From positions 55,294,676 through 55,358,675 of the forward strand of contig CM071570.1 in NCBI GenBank assembly GCA_036426205.1: 64,000 nt of DNA, in the 5' to 3' direction. Made by a program: the position numbers and the translations under genes. Below, piece by piece: positions 57,291 through 64,000 of the stretch. Position 1 is the stretch's first letter; each line of letters begins with the position of its first letter. This stretch comes from Ascaphus truei. Taxonomy: Eukaryota; Chordata; Amphibia; Anura; Ascaphidae. Under the pieces are notes generated by a model. The model searched no databases. It was not told the DNA's origin and was given only the letters and a program-made list of their open reading frames with translations.

Positions 57291-57746
57291 AGGGTTGCCA
57301 GTGTCCGGTTTTCAACCACATCAGCCCGGTAATGTTGTGTCCCCTGCTTCCGTAAAAATTAAAGGTAATACCGGAGAATGATTTGTCCGGATTTACCCCC
57401 GCTCTCTCTGACGCAGGGTGGGCTGCGGGTCACACAAGCAACGTTGCTGCCGGTCCCGGCTCTCCCCCCGCTGCAGGCTTCCTCCCTCACTGTCTGTCCC
57501 AGCGCCGACCGTGTCCTGCTGCTGATGTCAGAGCCGGAAAGTCAGCTGGGCTAAATCTTTCCGTGCTTGGCCTGATGAGGGGGCCGTAGCATGTGACGTC
57601 AGCATCAACAAACCTCCGTGGTGGACAGACAGTGAGGGAAAGCCTGTGCGGGGAATAGGCCGGGACCGACAGCATGCAGGGGCCGAAACCGCCTCCTCCC
57701 AGTTCCCCCCCTCATTCACTCCCACGTTGAGGGACTGCGGATCAGG
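57291..57746. mobile_element. Possible hAT-like end and CpG-rich interior
   Basis: AGGGTTGCCAGTGTCCGG at 57291 looks like a hAT-type terminus and recalls the inverse motif near 18300. The following CpG-rich stretch is non-coding. No matching right end was found, so boundaries are open. Confidence 0.35.
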
Positions 57747-58151
57747 TAAGATCCCAGGTGGGATTGCTGCTTTAGATATTGTGAAGCGGGGACGTCCAGA
57801 CACTGGTTAAGGGGTTCAGGAAACTAGTCATTCACACCTGGCTTTTATTTCTAGATCCGACATTTACACACACACGCACGCACGCGCACACACACACACA
57901 CACGTAACAAGGACTAATTGTAGTATAATGTAATACAATAAATACATTTATGTCAAAAACGAATGTTCTGACTAGGAATTTATTAAATGTATTTTATATA
58001 TATATTTTATTTTAAAGTGGGGTTGGGGGTGGGACTAGGGTTGGGGATGGGGTTGAGGGCGGGACTAGGGGCTGGGTGTGGGGGTGGGACTAGGTGGCGA
58101 GTAGATTGTTTGGTTGGGCGAGTAGATTTTTGGGTGATTTGTCGAACACTG
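57747..58151. mobile_element. hAT-like element, 3' half, related to 13008-13334
   Basis: Shares TAAGATCCCAGG, TGGTTAAGGGGTTC, TTTCTAGATC, AACAAGGACTAATTGTAGTA and TGACTAGGAATTTATTAA-type modules with 13008-13334. It ends GGGTGATTTGTCGAACACTG, the same terminus. A G-rich minisatellite (GGGGTTGGGGGTGGGACTA) lies at 58016-58095. The left terminus of this copy is absent or different. Confidence 0.65.
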
Positions 58152-58395
58152 TATATATATATATATATATATATATATCACTTGTGAGCACATTCACATG
58201 TCTTAGACAGGTCTGCAACCCTGCCTTTCACCATTATCACCTAGCATACAGTGCTTCCACTGCAGCAAGGGATTCTGGGGGTAGACATGCAAATGAGCAC
58301 ACCGTGTCACCTTTTGCTGAAAACCTTTTTACATGGGACCCTTATAAGCTAATACTCGCTGTTAACACAGCTTTTAAGCACAGCTGGGGGTTTAA
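58152..58395 (-). mobile_element. R1 SINE-like repeat lacking the ribozyme end
   Basis: (TA)n at 58152-58177 is followed by TCACTTGTGAGCACATTCAC, GACAGGTCTGCAACCCTGCC, GGGATTCTGGGGGTAGACAT and GCTTTTAAGCACAGCTGGGG, then diverges into unrelated sequence before the ribozyme module. Confidence 0.75.
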
Positions 58396-58408
58396 TTATC
58401 ATAGGCAC

Positions 58409-58461
<53 letters not shown>

Positions 58462-58696
58462 CACTGGCGACACACTTTATTCGAGCTTGGCTAGTCCCAC
58501 GAATTCGGGTATACCCGGGTTTATTGAGGTTTGTGACTGTTTTCTGCCCGAGTGCATTGGGTTATTTTCCAGGCAGGGATTGAAGCATTTTATTCCCGCT
58601 GGCTGCAATACTGCACAGTATATATATATATACTGCATTACAATTCATGAATTTATGCCATCTGGTAGACACGCGAAGCATTGCAGCCTATTAAAT
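58396..58696. other. (ATCT)n microsatellite and unclassified repeat fragment
   Basis: ATCT units at about 58411-58460. The following 230 bp (CCGAGTGCATTGGG, GGCTGCAATACTGCACAGTA, TGCCATCTGGTAGACACGCG) looks like a dispersed repeat but has no defined ends. Copy B of the direct repeat starts immediately after it. Confidence 0.5.
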
Positions 58697-58945
58697 CCTG
58701 CCTTTCACCATTATCACCTAGCATACAGTGCTTCCACTGCAGCAAGGGATTCTGGGAAATGACATGCAAATGAGCACACCATGTCACCTTGTGTCTGCAA
58801 TCCATTTTTACATAGAACCCTTATAAGCTAATACTCGCTGTTAACGCAGCTTTTAAGCACAGCATGGGAAATCAGATGCAAAGCCAGAGAAACCATTCAC
58901 AGACATGTTTCAACCTTAATGGGTCTCATCAGTGTGAGGTTGGTT
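58697..58945 (-). mobile_element. R1 SINE-like repeat, copy with ribozyme but no tail
   Basis: R1 body and ribozyme end are intact; the (TA)n tail and the last 40 bp of the element are missing because the direct repeat begins inside R1. Confidence 0.75.
58897..58937 (-). ncRNA. Hammerhead ribozyme candidate, R1 in copy B
   Basis: Minus strand: stem I TCACA; CTGATGA; stem II GACC, loop CATTAA, GGTT; GAAAC; AT; GTC; stem I TGTGA. Stem I has five perfect pairs; stem II has three pairs plus a G-T wobble at the core-proximal position, better than the mismatch at 21.9 kb. The core is complete. Predicted cleavage follows GTC, between 58902 and 58901. The outer part of stem I is mismatched. Confidence 0.65.
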
Positions 58946-59205
58946 GTACTGCTGGCTTTGCATTTTCAAGGCTGTAGGATTTACCATACACATTTTAAGT
59001 TATGGTGGGTGAAATGGGAGTTTTCTTGTTGCCTTTTTCACTCACAATAATTTAAAATGTGATGGGATATATATATTTTGCCATTCTTTATTTCTACATT
59101 TGTTTGTTCTTAATATCTTTCATGCTATGTACCGCCTCTTTCATTCTTCTACCTTTATTCCGTTTCACACTTTACTTTTTCTGCTACTTCTTCATTTGTA
59201 TAATA

Positions 59206-59536
59206 CAGGCATACCCCGCTTTAAGGACACTCACTTTAAGTACACTCGCGAGTAAGTACATATCGCCCAATAGGCAAACAGCAGCTCACGCATGCGCCTG
59301 TCAGCACGTCCTGAACAGCAATACCGGCTCCCTACCTGTACCGAAGCTGTACGCAAGCGGGGAGACTATAGAGCCCATTACACATGCGTTATTTATATCA
59401 GTTATACACGTATATGACGATTGCAGTACAGTACATGCATCGATAAGTGGGAAAAGGTAGTGCTTCACTTTGAGTACATTTTCGCTTTACATACATGCTC
59501 CGGTCCCATTGCGTACGTTAATGCGGGGTATGCCTG
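59206..59536. mobile_element. MITE with CAGGCATACCCCGC termini, copy B
   Basis: Same element as 47381-47704 with perfect 14-bp TIRs and flanking TA. It is 7 bp longer because of scattered gaps in copy A. Confidence 0.8.
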
Positions 59537-60019
59537 TATCGTCCATTTTAATTCACTCCCTTTTATTTCTTTATTCACCATCTGCTCTAATGGCCATGTT
59601 TGTCCTTTCTCAGTCCAAAATGTATTCTCCTAACTAAGTAGAAGCAAAAATATTGTATTTATTCTAAAATGCAGATTATTTAAAAACACATTTACATTTG
59701 TAACAAATGTTAGAACTAAATACTGTTCAAATAATTTGTAACACTTTTTTTTTTCTAAAATGTAAAGTTATTGATGTCTCCGGTTTTTATTGTGTGTTTT
59801 ATGCTTTGCAAAGCACATTTGAAGACATTTGCACATCTCTACTGATATCCCGGAATTCCAGAATGGACATCATTCAACAAATACTTTCACATAAAGTCTA
59901 TGCACATGAAGAAAATACACTTTAAACAATGTCATTTTATTTAAAAAGAAAATAATAATATAGTAAAAGAGTGCCCATTTAATTACTGAACCGTTTTCCT
60001 CTGGTCTCAGTGAAAAGAT

Positions 60020-60349
60020 TAAACGATCTAATTATTTATTTATTTATAAAATATTTTACCAGGAAGTAATACATTGAGAGTTACCTCTCGTTTTCAAGTA
60101 GGTCCTGGGCACAGAGTTAAGACAAATAATACATGGTTACAAATACAGTTACATAAATGAACAGGGTATACATTATATACAAGACATTGCACGCACAGTT
60201 AAAGAAAATATATATTATGGGCGTATGAAACAGTTACAGACCAGATTAAAATGTGAGCCAGCATTAGATTTGAAAGAACTTAGACTGGTGGTGGATGTGA
60301 GAGTCTCTGGTAGGTTGTTCCAGTTTTGGGGTGCACGGTAAGAGAAATG
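60020..60349 (-). pseudogene. LINE 3' end, copy B
   Basis: Minus strand shows APQNWNNLPETLTS then SLSSFKSNAGSHFN, the C-terminus of an L2-like ORF, followed by a 3' UTR ending near 60025 in TTTTATAAATAAATAAATAA. A hAT MITE interrupts it at 60350. Confidence 0.75.
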
Positions 60350-60621
60350 CAGCGGTGCACAAACTGGGGGGCGCGCCAGGAGATTTGTCTGGGGGGGCAC
60401 GGGCGGTTGCAGAGGTCCTGCGATCCTCCTCAAGGCATTTAAATGAAATGCTGGGGAACACGTGAGGCCTCTGCAACAGTAACACTTACCGGGATTCAGA
60501 GGTGTCTCCATGGCAACGCGGCGTCAAATGACTCCCGGACGTCATTTGACGCAGCTGGCAGGTAGGAGAGGGGGCGCGAGACCGGGGGGGCCAGGCAGCT
60601 TCAAAAGGTTGCGGTCCCCTG
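60350..60621. mobile_element. hAT-type MITE, copy B
   Basis: CAGCGGTGCACAAACTGGGG to GGTTGCGGTCCCCTG; the counterpart of 48506-48774. The flanking octamers GAGAAATG and ATGTAATG agree only partly. Confidence 0.7.
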
Positions 60622-62054
60622 ATGTAATGTATATTTTTCTTGACTTAACCTTCCCACTCATTCCCTACCTACAACTTCACCCGGAGAATCTCATGTTGTG
60701 TACATTACCTTCCCTTAATGTCTAATAGTCTGACTGAAGCTTTCAAACCTATCCGCTGAAATCTTATTTGTGTTCATTCCGTTCTAAAAAGCCACTTTTT
60801 AACAAGCTGGGAAGCTGATTCTCCATGTCAGAAAACTGTACATATCACCACGTTCCTCCCATTAGAAGTATGCTGCTGGTAAAAGGATTGGCCTTACATT
60901 TATGGAAAACAAAGAACAATTTCTGCGCTCCTACCTATTTGGACTAAAATATACTAGTGCCATGTTTACATTTAGAACCTAAGTCTGTGTAAAAAATAGG
61001 TAATTTGATTGCATCTTTTGATCAAAACATGATTCAAGCCAGCCATGTCAGAAAAGCCTGCAGCTCCATTCATTTCAAAGGAGCTCCGAGCTTCCCTGAC
61101 ATGGAGAAGCATCTTCACAGCTTGTTGAACAGGGGCCTAACATGCACATCACCAGTGATTTAATAAAAAGACAATTTTACCAGTTAGCTATAATTGTATT
61201 TGTTTGCTGCAGATTATTTCCTTACTTTTGCCATAGATCTCAGATTTCAGGTTGAGTCCTTTTAGGGTTTTGGACTGGCTGATGTCCTCTCAGGCAGCAA
61301 TTGTTTTGCATGTTATATCACTTGTAAGAGGAAATACAATAACACTGCTAAATATTTGTAAGACTACTTTGACTCTATGTTTTCCTAATGAGAAAATACA
61401 TGTGTATTTATGTATATTGCAGTTAATTCATTTTTAGTTAATTAAATGTAACCCTTCCTAATGTAAATTACAAACAAGAAACACTCCTCCTTAGGCCTTT
61501 CAGTGCCCCATGACATTGGGGCAACGTCATAGTAAGGTTCGACCAGTTATAAAGGAACATTTATTGAAATTAACATCAGCAGCTGGATGTTCACTTTGTG
61601 GAATCCTGAATATTGGAGCTTTTTTGATCTTATATTTTTGTAACCTCGTTAGTCAGTACATAACACATAGCAATGTGGAATTTTGAGCATCAGATCCTTC
61701 AAGCACTGCTGGGTTAATAACAATTATAACGTCGGTATCAGATAGCAGATTTGCAATTGTACTAAACATATCTCATATGCAGGCTTTATTAGATTGGGAA
61801 CCTGTGAACTTGGGTTGAGAATCCATTTTAATCTTCTGAACTTTTACAGCTATCCTCACTTGCTACTTGTTTCCCAGCAACACCAGTTTTAAACTGGCCT
61901 TTAGAGGATTACAGGACGATATACAATGCATGGAAAACAATACATAATTGAGTTTGAGAGCTACTGACCGAAACACATATTTTAATTTCTTAACTGCCAA
62001 AGAAACTTTGTTTGTATGGAAGAGCTCATTTGCGTATTTGAAATGATAAGAATA

Positions 62055-62441
62055 TGTGGAGATACACGCATATACAGTGGTCTGACTTGGTGGGCCAATA
62101 GATTCTTGTATGTCTCCATGTATGTATGTAAATATCTATCCCAAGTAGTTGCCAATTCCTGTGCTGTACTAGCCCTTACCACCTCTGTTGGGAGGCTATT
62201 CCATGAATACATCGTTCTTTCTGGGAAGAAGTACTTCTTTGCACTTGCCCTGAGCCCCACCCTCCAGCTTCAGATGATGAACTCTTGTTCTTGCATTTCT
62301 CTTGCTCTGAAATATGCTTCTCTCCTGTCCCTTGTAGAAAGTCTTTATATATTTGAAAGTTGCTATCATATCCCTCCTCATCCTTCTCTCTTCCAAGCTG
62401 TACAAATTGAGGTCAGTTAGTCTTTCCTGATATGTTTTATG
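62055..62441 (-). pseudogene. CR1/L2-like LINE coding fragment, copy B
   Basis: Minus strand gives KTYQERLTDLNLYSLEERR, RRDMIATFKYIKTFYKG and TMYSWNSLPTEVVRAS, the C-terminal coding region of a common vertebrate LINE. The open stretch at 62196-62534 includes it. Frames still shift at least once. Confidence 0.75.
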
Positions 62442-62449
62442 ATGTAGAC

Positions 62450-62746
62450 CAGCGGCTGCGCAAACTGTCGGCCTGCGAGATTGTCTGCGGGGGACGCGGG
62501 GTTTACAGTGGCCCTGCGCGCTTCCCGAAGGCACTTAAATTAAGTGCTGGGTAAGCGGCGAAGGCCTCTGTAAACTGGACTTACCTTGGCTCCGGCGGGT
62601 TCTGGAGACGCGTCGCCATGGCAACGCGGCGAAAAATGACACAGCGAGGTAATGTGACATCATGACGCCGGAGCCGAGGTAAGAGGGGGGGGAGAGAGGG
62701 GAACATCCGGCAGACGGGCGCAGGGAAAAAAGATTGCGCTCCCCTG
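62450..62746. mobile_element. hAT-type MITE with ATGTAGAC duplication, copy B
   Basis: Perfect 8-bp duplication ATGTAGAC at 62442-62449 and 62747-62754. Starts CAGCGGCTGCGCAAACTG and ends GATTGCGCTCCCCTG. The interior contains CGCCATGGCAACGCG dyads. Non-coding, 297 bp. Confidence 0.9.
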
Positions 62747-64000
62747 ATGTAGACTATGCGCCATCAACATTGCCTCTGTCAAGTACACACAATTGTGCCT
62801 ATCCATTTTAAACCTTACTCTTGCATTCCAGTTTCATTTATCTGAATGTTACTTAGCAACAATATCCTACATTGTCCTACATCACGAAGCACTCATTTCA
62901 AGCTACATGTTTATAATTAAGATGATTGTTTTGACACTAGAGTGAACTTAAGCTGTGTCTCACAGTGTCCGTAAATTTGGAATTTGCAATTGCTTGAGAG
63001 GCTTGTGCATTGGCTTGTGGATAAGGAAACCTCAATCTGAGACATTTCCCACATTTTTTGTTTAACTCCAATTTTGCCAAGTCTCCTAATTATACACAAC
63101 TTCACCCACACCTACTCTCTTAACTCCCCCCTTATTTCATTCACTTTAACTCTATACATTGCCCTCTCCTTCACTTTTTTTACCTTCTTCCCAGCACTCC
63201 TAACTTTTAATGCTCTTTCTCTCGTACATTCTCTCCTACCATATTCACTTCAACCATAATTTACCCCCATCCATGCTCCCTTCCCTCTTTCCTCCTTTCA
63301 CTTAATTCTCCTACCTTTTTTACACCCTAACTCATCTCCATCCTGCTCTGCCACTTTCCCTTTTCCACAACCACCATGAATTCTTTCTCCCAATTTTCCA
63401 TGCATCTGTTTTTTTTCCTTATCTTTATTTCCCAATTCACCCTGTTATTACATTCTCTCTATTTCTCACCTCCTCTTTCCAACTATTTCCCCTTCAACCT
63501 TCCAACTGCATAAAGACAAACAAGGAGGCTTGAAAGAGACGAAAGGTGAACAGAAATCTCACAGCAGGAAATGGAGACTCTCAAACACAACATTAATAAA
63601 AACAGTACAAGAGTAAAGGGCGGGAAGTACCGCAGTTTGACCCATGAATGTATATGGGAGTAAGCACAGCACCCTGTGGACATGTATGGGAGGGAGCAGA
63701 AAGCCCTGTGGATGTATTCACAATGGAGACCTGAAAAAAATATTGGCCAACATTTAAATTCTTTTCAGGAAGATTTGGTTGGAAAATGTGGGAAATCTCC
63801 TAATCTTCTGATGACTGGCATCAAGGTTTCCCGGGGCTCGGGACTTCCGCCTTGCATGGGGTGAGGGGGAAATTGTTGCAGGTGGGGGTGTGGTCTTGGC
63901 AAAGGACAGGCCACTCCGTCCCAGAAGTCAGGTAAGTTGTCCCAGCTATCACCCACTGATGTTGGCGACTTGAATTCAGGTGAGGGAACATTTTTCAGGG

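Larger units (their letters stand above)
58697..63999. repeat. 5.3-kb direct repeat, copy B (cut by window end)
   Basis: Same content and order as 46877-52126, beginning at CCTGCCTTTCACCATTATC inside R1 and still matching at the end of the window (AGGTGAGGGAACATTTTTCAGG). The left breakpoint joins R1 to unrelated repeat sequence, so copy B lacks the inverted-repeat arm found before copy A. Copy B has fewer apparent gaps than copy A. Confidence 0.95.

Noticed and set aside
58094..58762. 222-codon open frame
   Set aside because: Runs through (TA)n, R1, (ATCT)n and the start of copy B; internal repeats (AFHHYHLAYSASTAARDSG twice) come from two R1 copies.

Overview
The window looks like repeat-dense intergenic or intronic DNA from a vertebrate, most likely a frog or other amphibian. 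The reasons are the mix of repeats: L2/CR1-type LINE fragments, a Sushi-ichi-like Ty3/gypsy element, a Tc1 transposon, many hAT-type miniature elements with 8-bp target duplications, foldback elements, and repeat families carrying a hammerhead-ribozyme-like core. The species call is inference. I found no intact host gene and no recognisable host exon. All coding traces I can name belong to mobile elements. One unexplained open frame (22618-23193) is kept as a weak candidate.

Layout. 1-2.1 kb is featureless. 2.1-5.6 kb holds two small TIR elements and an L2-like LINE (+ strand) split by a 1.44-kb hAT-type element with a perfect 8-bp target duplication. 7.4-11.4 kb holds hairpin and foldback elements. 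11.7-16.0 kb contains copies of a SINE-like family (called R1 here) and a hAT-like element. 16.04-17.73 kb is a decayed Tc1 element with TIRs and TA duplications. 17.7-19.6 kb is minisatellite DNA around a long foldback. 21.7-22.0 kb is the best R1 copy. 23.6-29.4 kb is a minus-strand L2 LINE interrupted by a 5'-LTR/gag/pol Ty3/gypsy remnant. 29.6-43 kb holds hAT miniature elements, a Tc1-type MITE and two more large inverted-repeat elements, separated by plain sequence. 46.5-48 kb is an asymmetric inverted repeat enclosing R1 and a MITE.

A 5.25-kb segment (46877-52126) is repeated in direct orientation at 58697-63999, where the window ends. The two copies differ largely by one- or two-base gaps, which looks more like noisy long-read assembly than old duplication. 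Between them lie a C-rich stretch (53.3-54.8 kb), AT microsatellites with a hairpin element and a MITE, and a second copy of the hAT-like 3' half.

The most interesting signal is on the minus strand of R1. It has a compact hammerhead architecture: stem I, CTGATGA, stem II, GAAAC, a two-base loop, the cleavage triplet GTC, then the other side of stem I. At 21941-21983 this is 43 nt with a perfect 6-bp stem I. Related cores with the same GAAAC-NN-GTH layout occur on the plus strand at 10931-10963 and 39240-39279. R1 copies tend to end in (TA)n, so R1 looks like a ribozyme-bearing SINE-like element.
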